From Acidobacteriota bacterium (GTDB lineage: Bacteria > Acidobacteriota > Terriglobia > Bryobacterales > Bryobacteraceae), in assembly GCA_029776225.1 (NCBI GenBank), contig JAKOTR010000035.1, positions 186,001 to 250,000 of the forward strand: DNA of 64,000 nucleotides, given 5' to 3'. This document shows positions 17,651 through 25,589 of this stretch, piece after piece. Position numbers and translations under genes: made by a program. Position 1 is the first letter of the stretch; every line of letters starts with the position of its first letter. Below the pieces are notes generated by a model. It was given only the letters and a program-made list of their open reading frames with translations. It was not told the origin of the DNA and made no database searches.

Positions 17651-17665
17651 ATCATATGATATGAT
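17651..17665. promoter_or_regulatory. Probable operator of the FadR-type regulator
   Basis: ATCATATGAT (17651-17660) is a perfect 10-base palindrome, extended by a further ATGAT to 17665. It lies 9-23 bases before the GTG start of the GntR/FadR gene in an otherwise GC-rich region. GntR-family regulators of this type commonly bind short AT-rich palindromes at their own promoter, so autoregulation of the regulator-mtaC-mtaB unit is likely. Confidence 0.5.
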
Positions 17666-17673
17666 GTTTTACC

Positions 17674-18438
17674 GTGACTGCCGGCTTTGATGCCTTGCCC
17701 CGCCGCGAACGGCTCCACGCGCGCGTCACCGAAGCCCTGGCCCGCCGCGTGATCCAAGCCGAACAGAACGCCGAACCGCTGGTGTTTCCTAAGGAAGAGA
17801 TTCTCTGTCAACAGCTTGGCGTCAGCCGCACCGTTCTTCGGGAATCCATGAAGGTGCTGGCCGACAAGGGGATGGTCGAGATGAAGCCTCGCGCGGGAAC
17901 GCGGGCCAGGCCGCGCTCCGAATGGCGGCTGCTCGATCCCGACATTCTGGCGTGGCAGGCGGAGATCTACGCCGACGCGGCGTTTCTCCGCGACCTGTGC
18001 GAAGTGAGGCTGGCCATCGAGCCGACCGCCGCCGGTTTTGCGGCCGTGCGGGCGACGCCCGAGGAGATCGCCGAAATCGAAAACTCGCTGCGCGAGCGGG
18101 AGGCCAGGTCGGGATCGGCGAACGGCGAGGAACTGATCGAACTCGACCTGAAATTTCACACCGCGGTGGTGGCGGCCAGCCACAATCCGTTGCTGAAGGA
18201 GTTGAGCGGCATCATCCGCGAGCCCTTCCGCATCGCACTCTCCATCACCTCGCGATTCCCTTCGACGGTGCAACTGGGGCTGGAGGCGCACCACGCGCTG
18301 CTGGCGGCCCTGCGAAGGCGCGATCCCATGGCGGCGCGGCGGGCGGCGGAGGAAGTTGTCGGGCTGGCCATGCTGGCGGTGGAAAAGGCGATCCGCACCC
18401 GGAGCCGCAAGAAATCCACAGTGGAGCAATTCAAATGA
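17674..18438 (+). CDS. FadR-subfamily GntR transcriptional regulator
   Basis: 254 residues from a GTG at 17674. N-terminal winged helix (EALARRVIQAEQ...FPKEEILCQQLGVSRTVLRESMKVLADKGMVEMKPRAGT, quoted in pieces) and a C-terminal all-helical FCD ligand domain with the metal-binding pattern D-x3-H and two later histidines (ELDLKFHTAVVAASHNPLL, GLEAHHALLAAL). Such regulators usually sense small organic acids or sugar acids. Its stop overlaps the corrinoid protein start as ATGA, so regulator, MtaC and MtaB are one unit. Confidence 0.88.
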   Translation: MTAGFDALPRRERLHARVTEALARRVIQAEQNAEPLVFPKEEILCQQLGVSRTVLRESMKVLADKGMVEMKPRAGTRARPRSEWRLLDPDILAWQAEIYADAAFLRDLCEVRLAIEPTAAGFAAVRATPEEIAEIENSLREREARSGSANGEELIELDLKFHTAVVAASHNPLLKELSGIIREPFRIALSITSRFPSTVQLGLEAHHALLAALRRRDPMAARRAAEEVVGLAMLAVEKAIRTRSRKKSTVEQFK

Positions 18439-19082
18439 GCGAACCAAGCCGTCTTTATCAAGCGATTCTGGAGGGCAACGCGAAGGACGCGCTTGCCATA
18501 ACGCAGCAGGCGCTGGCTGAAGGCGCCAACGCCCTGGAACTGGTGAACGGCCACATGATCCCGGCAATGGACGAGGTTGGCCGGCGGTTCGAAAACGAAG
18601 ACTATTTCGTCCCCGAACTGTTGCTTTCGGCGCGCGCGATGAAGGCGGCGCTGGATCTGATTCGCCCGCAGCTCGCATCGAGCGGCGCTCAGCCCGCCGG
18701 GCGCGTGGTGATTGGAACGGTCAAGGGCGACCTGCACGATATCGGCAAGAACCTGGTCGCATCCATGCTGGAGGGCGGCGGGTTCGAGGTCCACGATCTG
18801 GGCGCGGACGTACCCCCTGAAAAGTTTATCGAGGCCGTACGCACGACCGGCGCGGACATCGTAGCGCTCTCCGCCCTGCTCACCGTTACGATGCCCGCCA
18901 TGCGCACGACCATTGAAGCGCTGAGCCAGGCGGGCCTGCGGGACCGCATCAAGGTCATGGTGGGCGGAGCCCCCGTTACCGACCAATACGCGCGCGAAAT
19001 CGGCGCGGACGGCTACAGCGAGAACGCCAGCGCCGCCGTTGCGCTCGCGCGGCGCCTGATGGCCGCACGCACTGCTGCCTGA
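18435..19082 (+). CDS. mtaC: Methyltransferase cognate corrinoid protein (MtaC-like)
   Basis: 215 residues. N-terminal helical cap (residues ~5-85) and C-terminal cobalamin-binding Rossmann domain with DxHxxG as DLHDIGKN, the cobalt-ligating histidine being H101, followed by SALLTVTMP and VMVGGAPV. Such proteins carry the methyl group from a substrate-specific methyltransferase on cobalamin. Directly followed by an MtaB-type enzyme 12 bases downstream, its expected partner. No MtaA/second methyltransferase or corrinoid reductase lies nearby, so the methyl acceptor step must be encoded elsewhere. Confidence 0.88.
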   Translation: MSEPSRLYQAILEGNAKDALAITQQALAEGANALELVNGHMIPAMDEVGRRFENEDYFVPELLLSARAMKAALDLIRPQLASSGAQPAGRVVIGTVKGDLHDIGKNLVASMLEGGGFEVHDLGADVPPEKFIEAVRTTGADIVALSALLTVTMPAMRTTIEALSQAGLRDRIKVMVGGAPVTDQYAREIGADGYSENASAAVALARRLMAARTAA

Positions 19083-19094
19083 TGGGAGTGACTC

Positions 19095-20495
19095 ATGTCC
19101 ACCTACACTTGTGAGCTGGCCGTATCGAACCCGGACGAGCTCGTTTTCGGGAGCGCGCCGAAACCCGTCCGCTGCGGCTTCGACATGGAGATCGGAGCGG
19201 GCACGGTGTTTCCGGAAGTCAACTTCACTCTTCCGGCGATGGAAATCTCCGACGCCACCTGGGGGGAAGTCGTCGGGCATTACGAGGAGATGGCGCGGAA
19301 CGTTTTGAAGCGGGCCGTGTCGCTCCAGGCGCCTGGGATCGTGCTGGAATTCGAGCTGCTGCCGCCGATGACGGAGCGCCCGGAGTGGGGCGCGGAAATC
19401 ACGGCCTTGCTGCGCCGCCACTTGGCCGCAGCTTACGAAAAGTCCGGCCTGAAGTCGGCGCTCCGGGTGACGCCCACCGATATTCGCGATCAGGGCAAGC
19501 CGCCGCTGCTACGCACGGGCGAGGCCTGGGAGAAGCTGAAGCGCTCGTTCGAGCTGTGCATCGCCGCCGGAGCGGACATCGTTTCGATCGAGTCCGTGGG
19601 CGGTAAGGAGGTCCACGACCTGGGGCTCATGTACGGCGATCTGCGCTCGATCGTGTTCGCACTGGGCTGCCTGGCTCCGAGAGACATGGCATGGCTCTGG
19701 GACCACATCTCCGCCATGTGCGCGGAAGCCGGCGGGAGGACCGTTCCCGGCGGCGACACGGCGTGCGGTTTCGCGAACACAGCCATGCAGCTCGCCCATC
19801 AGAAAATGCTGCCCGAGGTCCTGGCCGCCGTGGTGAGGGCGATGAGCGCCGCGCGCAGCCTGGTTGCGTTCGAACACGGCGCCGTCGGGCCCTCGAAGGA
19901 TTGCGCGTACGAAGGCCCGATTCTGAAGGCCATTACCGGGTGCCCCATCTCGATGGAGGGCAAGTCCGCTGCCTGCGCGCATTTCAGCCCCCTGGGCAAC
20001 ATCGCCGCCGCGATGTGCGATTTGTGGAGCAACGAGTCGGTGCAGAACGTCCGGCTGCTTTCCGGAAACGCGCCTGAGGCGTACGCGGAGCTTCTTTCCT
20101 ACGACTGCCGCCTGATGAACGTGGCCGCGCGCAACGGCCAGAGCAAGCTGCTGCGCGACTGGCTCACCGAATCCGATGAATGGCTCAGCCCGCAGGCGGC
20201 GATCCTGTCCGCGCCGGCGGCTTGGGAGATCGCAGAGGCAATCGTGAATGCCGGGGACGGCTACCAGCGCTGCCTCGCGGCAGGCCATGCGGCAGCGGGA
20301 ATTCTCCGCCGCGCGGTCGATGAAGGGCGGCTCCGCCTGCCGGCCAAGGAACTGCTATGGCTGGAGCGGATCGAAGCCGGGCTGCGGGAGATGCCATCCG
20401 CGGAAACCGGGCTATGGGACGAGATGCTGGAAAAGCACGCCGGCGTGTTCGAGCCTTCCAGCTACGGCTGGCCTCATTTTGACTTGGGCCATTGA
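19095..20495 (+). CDS. mtaB: Methanol:corrinoid methyltransferase family (MtaB-like)
   Basis: 466 residues, normal MtaB length, with GGGAG before the ATG. The zinc site known from the Methanosarcina enzyme (Glu, Cys, Cys) is retained: E166 in SIESVGGKEVHD, C224 in PGGDTACGFANTAM and C270 in GPSKDCAYEGPILKAI. The surrounding blocks SLVAFEHGAVG, SMEGKSAACAH and DLWSNESVQNVRLL also match the family. MtaB activates methanol and moves its methyl to the corrinoid of MtaC. In a chromosome with otherwise aerobic-looking metabolism the physiological substrate may be methanol or another methyl donor. Its 3' end overlaps a convergent decayed TPR gene by 22 bases. Confidence 0.85.
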   Translation: MSTYTCELAVSNPDELVFGSAPKPVRCGFDMEIGAGTVFPEVNFTLPAMEISDATWGEVVGHYEEMARNVLKRAVSLQAPGIVLEFELLPPMTERPEWGAEITALLRRHLAAAYEKSGLKSALRVTPTDIRDQGKPPLLRTGEAWEKLKRSFELCIAAGADIVSIESVGGKEVHDLGLMYGDLRSIVFALGCLAPRDMAWLWDHISAMCAEAGGRTVPGGDTACGFANTAMQLAHQKMLPEVLAAVVRAMSAARSLVAFEHGAVGPSKDCAYEGPILKAITGCPISMEGKSAACAHFSPLGNIAAAMCDLWSNESVQNVRLLSGNAPEAYAELLSYDCRLMNVAARNGQSKLLRDWLTESDEWLSPQAAILSAPAAWEIAEAIVNAGDGYQRCLAAGHAAAGILRRAVDEGRLRLPAKELLWLERIEAGLREMPSAETGLWDEMLEKHAGVFEPSSYGWPHFDLGH

Positions 20496-21207
20496 AAACT
20501 GGCTGACCACGTCCGGAACTCGTGCAGTTTCGCTTCGTTTTTCTGAAGCCACTCGGCGGCGTCGGGCATCCGCGCCGCCTGCCACGCATGGGCGACGAAC
20601 GCCTCCAGGTGCTCCGCTTGCTGCATGGCTGCGAAGTACGGGGCATAGTAACCAGCGGCGAAGCCCTTCCGTTTGGCCGTCGCCTCGAGGGTGGATGCAA
20701 TGACGCCGTAAATCGTGACCAGCCTCTTGTAGGGAGACAGCTTTTCCCCCTCTCGAATGTGGTAGCCGCGACGCTCACAGACATCGCGAGTTCAGTAGCA
20801 AGGAAATCTCCTTCATCCTTCGGGGAGTCGGGCGTCAGATAGACCGTGATGTTGGCCTGCCCTGGCTTGCCGCCGCTGCTCACTCCGCTGCGATGAGTCC
20901 TTCCAGAGCCGGGAGAACCTGCACGCTTCGCGGCGTTCTCGTAATCTTTCAGGGCAAAGTACGTCATGGACACCTCGTGCAGCGCATGAACCTGGTCGGG
21001 CGACTCGGACAGCACCTGCTTGTACTTCGCCAGCGCTCCTTCGTAATCGCCAGCGTCACGGAGAGCGATGCCTCCTCTGATGAGTTGCCGCTGATAAGGC
21101 GTGGGAGCCGGCGGCACGCGCTTCGGCTTGGGAAGCTTTTCGGCACAGAGCGCCGCCGCGGGAAGCGAGGCAAACACCAGCAAAGCACAAGCAAACGGTC
21201 TTGGCAT
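20474..21207 (-). pseudogene. Frameshifted TPR-protein gene
   Basis: Starts at 21207 with a signal peptide (MPRPFACALLVFASLPAAALCA) and a TPR unit (YQRQLIRGGIALRDAGDYEG...). It continues to SGGKPGQANITVYLTPDSPK and FLATELAMSVSVAATTFERG. At the run of five G and four A (revcomp of about 20740-20750) the sensible frame shifts by one base: the old frame becomes basic nonsense, while the new one reads KLSPYKRLVTIYGVIASTLE, YYAPYFAAMQQAEHLEAFV and FRTWSASFQWPKSK and stops at 20474. The stretch between the TPR unit and SGGKPGQ (RAGSPGSGRTHR) also looks unnatural, so a second lesion or a deletion of further TPR units is possible. A sequencing indel in the homopolymer is the alternative. Confidence 0.6.
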
Positions 21208-21388
21208 GGTCTTTCGGGGCGGTCGCAATGGACCGCCACGGCGATGATGGTGCACACGCCGTGCGAGACGGCGCCGAGCCATTTCACTTCAGCATGAGCA
21301 AACGCGGACCCGTGAAACGTGAAAAAGGTTTTATTTGCGTCCGCAGAGGTTTGCGCGTATTTCCGGCCGTTGGCAGCCTTCCCAGGAC

Positions 21389-21397
21389 TAGTACCGT
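21389..21397. promoter_or_regulatory. AGTACCGT element in the 21.2-21.5 kb gap
   Basis: TAGTACCGT here matches 13252-13260 exactly, with the preceding C also shared. It lies about 105 bases before the outer-membrane barrel gene in the 295-base gap between that gene and the decayed TPR gene. A TATCAT word (21405-21410) follows and could be a -10 box. Nothing else was recognised in this gap. Confidence 0.35.
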
Positions 21398-21502
21398 CGC
21401 GGTGTATCATTTTAGATTCACATGGCCCGCTATTGGGCGACCAGGGGTCCGCAAGTTGATGTACTCGCAAAGTGGGCAGAGGACGTCTGTTAGGAATTGT
21501 TG

Positions 21503-22315
21503 ATGAGTATGAAATTCAAAGCCTGTTTTCTTATGGCAATGGCGGCGGGTGCGCTGTGGGGGCAGGAAGCGCCGCAGGAAACCAAGCCTCAGCCGAGGCA
21601 GCCGCCGCCGCTGTCTACGGGGGCTGTCTTCAAGGAGCCGGTGTACGTGCGCCGGTTCTCGGCCGGAGTGACCCTCAGCGTCCTGGGCCTGTCGCCCTTC
21701 CGCAGGGACAGCGCGTTTGTTTATACGGAACTGCCGCCCGTGGACGCTGTTCACGATACCGAGGACATATCGCGGCGGGTCGGCTTTGGGCTCACCGTTC
21801 AGGGCGCTGTCTCCGAGCGCTGGGCGGTGAACGCCGGTATCTTCCTCCGTCCCAATATCGGTTATACGCGTTTCAGCGATATCTACGAGGGGACTGATAA
21901 CCCGAGCACCCCACAGGATGACCGGACGCACATCAACCGGCGTGAGGAAACAAGGTTTCGCTACTACGATATCCCAGTAACGCTCCGGTACTACGGCCTG
22001 GACCGCCACGATCCGGGTCCGCGGTGGTTCATCGAGTTCGGTGGCGCTTTGCGCCGCGTCGCCCGCGTCAGGACCTCGATCAGCCAGCAGGTCGGCGATG
22101 AAGACATGCAGTGCTGCGACACCACCCCCGCGACCCCGGCGCGCCGCACGATTCGCGGCCTGGTGGCCGGTTTCGGAGTTCAGGTGATTGACCCCGTGGG
22201 AGTTCGAGTCGTTCCGCAAGTGCGCTTTACCCGCTGGGCCGCCGACACGTTTGATCAGCCCTCCACCTCCACTCAGCGGAACCAGTTGGAAGCGATGATT
22301 TCGCTCACGTTCTGA
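21503..22315 (+). CDS. Predicted outer-membrane beta-barrel protein
   Basis: 270 residues from the ATG at 21503, set by AGGAA six bases upstream. Signal peptide (KFKACFLMAMAAGALWGQ), a proline-rich linker, then ~220 residues of amphipathic strands (FSAGVTLSVLGLSPF, VGFGLTVQGAVSERWAVNAGIFLRPNIGYTRF in pieces, RWFIEFGGALRRVARVR, VRVVPQVRFTRWAADTF) ending in LEAMISLTF, whose terminal phenylalanine is the usual barrel-assembly signal. A Cys-Cys pair occurs in a periplasmic or surface loop. Function unknown. It converges on the deformylase gene with an 11-base overlap. Confidence 0.65.
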   Translation: MSMKFKACFLMAMAAGALWGQEAPQETKPQPRQPPPLSTGAVFKEPVYVRRFSAGVTLSVLGLSPFRRDSAFVYTELPPVDAVHDTEDISRRVGFGLTVQGAVSERWAVNAGIFLRPNIGYTRFSDIYEGTDNPSTPQDDRTHINRREETRFRYYDIPVTLRYYGLDRHDPGPRWFIEFGGALRRVARVRTSISQQVGDEDMQCCDTTPATPARRTIRGLVAGFGVQVIDPVGVRVVPQVRFTRWAADTFDQPSTSTQRNQLEAMISLTF

Positions 22316-22847
22316 CGAGGGAAGCAGCGGGCCCGGCGGAGAGGCGCGTCAGCCCGGCCCGCTGGAATTCCTCGCGCGTGGCGAGGCTGCCGGGGCCGCT
22401 TGCGCGATCTATGGCCAGAATGCCGTCCAGGTGGTCCATCTCGTGCTGGAGCAACTCCGAGAACGCGCCGGAGACATTCAGCGTCCGGGATTCGCCCGCG
22501 GGGGTCAGATAGCGCACCGTGACCGAAACGGAGCGCTTGACCCGAACCACGAGGCTGGGGAAGGAAAAACAATCATCCCAGACCAGGCATTTCTCCCTGC
22601 TCCTGCGCGCGTAGACAGGGTTGATGAGCGCGTACGGCACGCCGTCGAATTCGATGTAGATGATGCGCTGAAGCTCCCCGATCTGCACCGCGCTGATTCC
22701 GCGGCCGAAGCCGTGCGTCCGGCGGAAATCCCGCAACGTGGCACGCAGGTCGCGCAGAATCAGGCGGGCGTCGGCAGGGCGCGCGACGGGCGAGGAGACC
22801 TGTCTGAGCATCGGGTCGCCAAGCTGAAGGATGCGGCGCACTGGCAT
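22305..22847 (-). CDS. def: Peptide deformylase family protein
   Basis: 180 residues from the ATG at 22847 (a GTG 7 codons upstream is the alternative). The three deformylase motifs are present in modified form: GRGISAVQIG for GxGxAAxQ, WDDCFSF for EGCLS, and the metal helix QHEMDHLDG (HExxDH type). The cysteine and two histidines that bind the metal are intact, so activity is plausible, but motif 2 lacks the usual EGCLS context. It may be an accessory deformylase with another specificity. Confidence 0.75.
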   Translation of the reverse strand: MPVRRILQLGDPMLRQVSSPVARPADARLILRDLRATLRDFRRTHGFGRGISAVQIGELQRIIYIEFDGVPYALINPVYARRSREKCLVWDDCFSFPSLVVRVKRSVSVTVRYLTPAGESRTLNVSGAFSELLQHEMDHLDGILAIDRASGPGSLATREEFQRAGLTRLSAGPAASLVRT

Positions 22848-22903
22848 AGTCAAATGATAGCCCGGCACACCCCCGGATTCAGGATATAGTGGTCGTTTCG
22901 CCT

Positions 22904-23908
22904 ATGAAACTGACCAGCAAAGCACCATGCCGGGTCGACCTGGCCGGCGGAACCCTGGACATCTGGCCGCTCTACCTGTACCACTCCCACGCGGTCACTG
23001 TGAACTTCGCGATCAACCGCTATGCGACGTGCGTTCTGGAAACCCGGGACGACGACCGCATCGTTTTGAGTTCCAAGGACCTCAAGGGCGAGGAGGAGTT
23101 TGAGTCCCTCGACGCCCTCCGAAGCGCCACGAAGTACCGCCTCCCGCTTGCAGCCTACCTGGTGCGCTTCTTCGCGCCGAAGACGGGCCTGACTCTCAGG
23201 ACGGATTCCGAGGCGCCGGCGGGGGCGGGCATCGCGGGCTCCTCCACGCTCATCATCGCGACCGTGAGTGCGCTGAACCGGCTCACCGGCGCGGGTTACA
23301 AGTTGGAGCAGCTCCGCGAAATTTCGCAAAACATCGAAGCCCAGATCATCCGCGTGCCCACGGGATCGCAGGACTATTATCCGGCGATGTACGGCGGCGT
23401 CAGCGCCATCGAACTCGGGCCGGCGGGCATCGTACGCAAGCAGATCCCAGTGGATCTGGAGGATTTCAACGAGCGCATCGTGCTGGCCTACACCGGAGTG
23501 CCGCGCAATTCCGGGATCAATAACTGGGAAGTGACCAAGGCCCACATCGACGGCGACCGCAAGGTGCACCGCAACTTCGACCGCATCGCCGCCATTGCCA
23601 ACGCCATGCGCGGCGCGCTCGAAAAGAGCGATTGGCCCGAGGTGGGGCGGTTGCTGCGCGAGGAGTGGGCACACCGCCGCAAAAACGCGCCCGGGATCAC
23701 CACGCCCCTGATCGACCGCCTCGTTGCGGTAACGCGGCGGGCGGGCGCGATCGGCGCCAAGGTGTGCGGCGCGGGCGGCGGCGGCTGCGTTTTCTTCCTG
23801 GTGGAACGCGGCGCAAAGCAGAAGGTTTCCGAGGTCATCGAGCGCGAGGGAGCCAGCGTGCTGCCCGTCCAGGTAGCGCCCTGTGGAGTCAAGGTCAGCG
23901 TGCGATGA
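22904..23908 (+). CDS. GHMP-family sugar kinase
   Basis: 334 residues from the ATG at 22904; a GTG five codons upstream is less likely. GHMP fold: N-terminal substrate strand KAPCRVDLAGGTLDIWPLYL, phosphate loop EAPAGAGIAGSSTLIIATV, and C-terminal motif AKVCGAGGGGCVFFLV. The RVDLAGGTLD start resembles heptose 7-phosphate kinases (HddA) and related sugar kinases. A heptose-phosphate adenylyltransferase gene lies at 43.3 kb, which would suit a heptose role. Its stop overlaps the CPBP protease start as ATGA. Confidence 0.75.
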   Translation: MKLTSKAPCRVDLAGGTLDIWPLYLYHSHAVTVNFAINRYATCVLETRDDDRIVLSSKDLKGEEEFESLDALRSATKYRLPLAAYLVRFFAPKTGLTLRTDSEAPAGAGIAGSSTLIIATVSALNRLTGAGYKLEQLREISQNIEAQIIRVPTGSQDYYPAMYGGVSAIELGPAGIVRKQIPVDLEDFNERIVLAYTGVPRNSGINNWEVTKAHIDGDRKVHRNFDRIAAIANAMRGALEKSDWPEVGRLLREEWAHRRKNAPGITTPLIDRLVAVTRRAGAIGAKVCGAGGGGCVFFLVERGAKQKVSEVIEREGASVLPVQVAPCGVKVSVR

Positions 23909-24762
23909 CGACGCGGCTGCCGGACAAGGCGCTGGCGACGATCCTAAGGGTCGGGGTATTCGTCATTTTGGCCATCGCCGGGCTGTACGTGTTCGGATGG
24001 GCCTTATTCCCGTTCGGATACCTGGTGGCGAGCGCCCTCAGCGTCTTTGCGGCGGCCGCCGCTGCCAATGCGCTGGCAATGCGGATCTACGAGCAGGCCT
24101 CTCTGGTGGAAACCGGGCTGCACTGGACCCCGGCTTCGGCCCGCAACCTGCTGGTGGGGCTGGGGAGCGGGATCGCGGCGGCGGTCTTGATCCTGGCTGG
24201 GCCGCTGGTGGCCGGCGCTGCGGAGCTGGTGAAAGCGCCGGGAGCCGAGGCGCAGGCGTCTTCGATTCTGATGCTGCTGGTGATTCTGATATTTGGCGGC
24301 ATCGGCGAGGAGCTGCTGTTCCACGGCTACGGTTTTCAAGTTCTGCTGGGCGCGGTGGGACCGGTAGCGGCGATTCTGCCGGTCAGCGTGTTGTTCGCGC
24401 TGGCGCACAGTGGGAATCTCAACGTAAGCACGCTCGGCCTGATCAACACGGGGCTGTGGGGGGTCGTTCTGGGATACGCCTTCTGGCGGAGCGGCGACCT
24501 TTGGCTGCCGATCGGCCTGCACGTGGGCTGGAATTGGATGCTGCCGCTTTTCGGCACGAATCTGAGCGGGTTTACAATGAATGTAACGGGTTACGTGATG
24601 CGCTGGCACGCGGGGCCGTTGTGGAGCGGAGGCGACTACGGGCCGGAAGGAGGCCTGCTGACCAGCGCGGTGGTTGTTGTGCTGTTCGTCTGGCTGGCTT
24701 TTAAAGCGCCTGTCCGGCGGCAAAGGCCGTTTCTGCTGCGAGAGCGCCGGCAGGCTGAATAG
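23905..24762 (+). CDS. CPBP-family intramembrane metalloprotease
   Basis: 285 residues from the ATG at 23905, overlapping the kinase stop. About six to eight membrane segments. CPBP/Abi motifs: GGIGEELLFHGYGFQ (the EExxxR-type motif, with H in place of the usual R), FALAHSGN (FxxxH) and LHVGWNW (HxxxN/D). Family members include CAAX prenyl proteases and bacteriocin-immunity proteins. The H-for-R change in motif 1 makes activity slightly uncertain. Confidence 0.8.
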   Translation: MTTRLPDKALATILRVGVFVILAIAGLYVFGWALFPFGYLVASALSVFAAAAAANALAMRIYEQASLVETGLHWTPASARNLLVGLGSGIAAAVLILAGPLVAGAAELVKAPGAEAQASSILMLLVILIFGGIGEELLFHGYGFQVLLGAVGPVAAILPVSVLFALAHSGNLNVSTLGLINTGLWGVVLGYAFWRSGDLWLPIGLHVGWNWMLPLFGTNLSGFTMNVTGYVMRWHAGPLWSGGDYGPEGGLLTSAVVVVLFVWLAFKAPVRRQRPFLLRERRQAE

Positions 24763-24791
24763 CACAAGGCAAAGACCCGCGGGAGGTTCCG

Positions 24792-25589
24792 ATGCGCAGA
24801 TGCTTTCCCCTCGCGCTGGCAATCGTTTCGGTGACTGGGCTCGCCGCTGGAGAAGAAAAACTAACCAACGAGCAGCGGATCGAATTGATCCGCGGGTTGA
24901 CCGCCGAGTACGCAACCGTCAAAGCGCAGCTTCCGCGATCGAAAAAGGACCTTCCATTCCACAGCACGGGCGAGTATGACAAGGAAGTCTGGGCCGACGC
25001 CTGGAGGGAATTCGGCCCGGCGGCCCGCGTTGGCGATCTCGTGCAGGTGAGCAAGATCGAGATCCAGGACAAGAAAATCGTGCTGGAGATCAACGGCGGC
25101 TTCAACAGCGGCAAGCCGAAGTGGTACGAGCGGATCGAAGTCGGAATGGGCACCAGCGGCCGGACTACGACGATCGGCCAGCCCACGACGAATGCGCCCA
25201 GCGGAACCTCCATAGCGCTGCTGTTTCCGGGACGCGTGCCGCCCCTCAGGCCGGACGACGTCAAGAAGATGCTCGCGCCGATTCTGGATTTTGAGAAGCG
25301 CTCCGCCGCGGAGACCTTTATGGAGAGCCTGCCACCCGAGTTTCAGGAGGCGGTGAAGGAGAAGCGCGCGGTGGAGGGGATGAACCGCGACCAGGTCATC
25401 TTCGCGATGGGCAGGCCCGCGCGCAAGGTGCGTGAGACCAAGGATGGCATGGAACTGGAGGACTGGATTTACGGCACGCCTCCGGGCCGGATCGTGTTCG
25501 TTACGTTCCACGGCGACAAGGTGATCAAGGTCAAGGAAGACTACGCCGGGCTGGGCATGGCGGCTCCGCCGCTCGACCCGCCGCGGTGA
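24792..25589 (+). CDS. Secreted hypothetical protein with BamE-like C-terminal region
   Basis: 265 residues with a signal peptide (MRRCFPLALAIVSVTGLAAG). The middle is a beta-rich domain (VGDLVQVSKIEIQDKKIVLE, IEVGMGTSGRTTTIG). The last ~70 residues read GMNRDQVIFAMGRPARKVRE, then WIYGTPPGRIVFVTFHGDKV, the pattern of SmpA/OmlA (BamE-like) folds that often sit in outer-membrane assembly factors. The function is not known. It follows the CPBP gene and its stop abuts the stop of the convergent sensor kinase. Confidence 0.55.
   Translation: MRRCFPLALAIVSVTGLAAGEEKLTNEQRIELIRGLTAEYATVKAQLPRSKKDLPFHSTGEYDKEVWADAWREFGPAARVGDLVQVSKIEIQDKKIVLEINGGFNSGKPKWYERIEVGMGTSGRTTTIGQPTTNAPSGTSIALLFPGRVPPLRPDDVKKMLAPILDFEKRSAAETFMESLPPEFQEAVKEKRAVEGMNRDQVIFAMGRPARKVRETKDGMELEDWIYGTPPGRIVFVTFHGDKVIKVKEDYAGLGMAAPPLDPPR

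Noticed and set aside
20735-20755. Programmed -1 frameshift in the TPR gene
   Set aside because: The G/A run resembles a slippery site, but its codon phase does not fit the X_XXY_YYZ rule, and the upstream junction also looks damaged.
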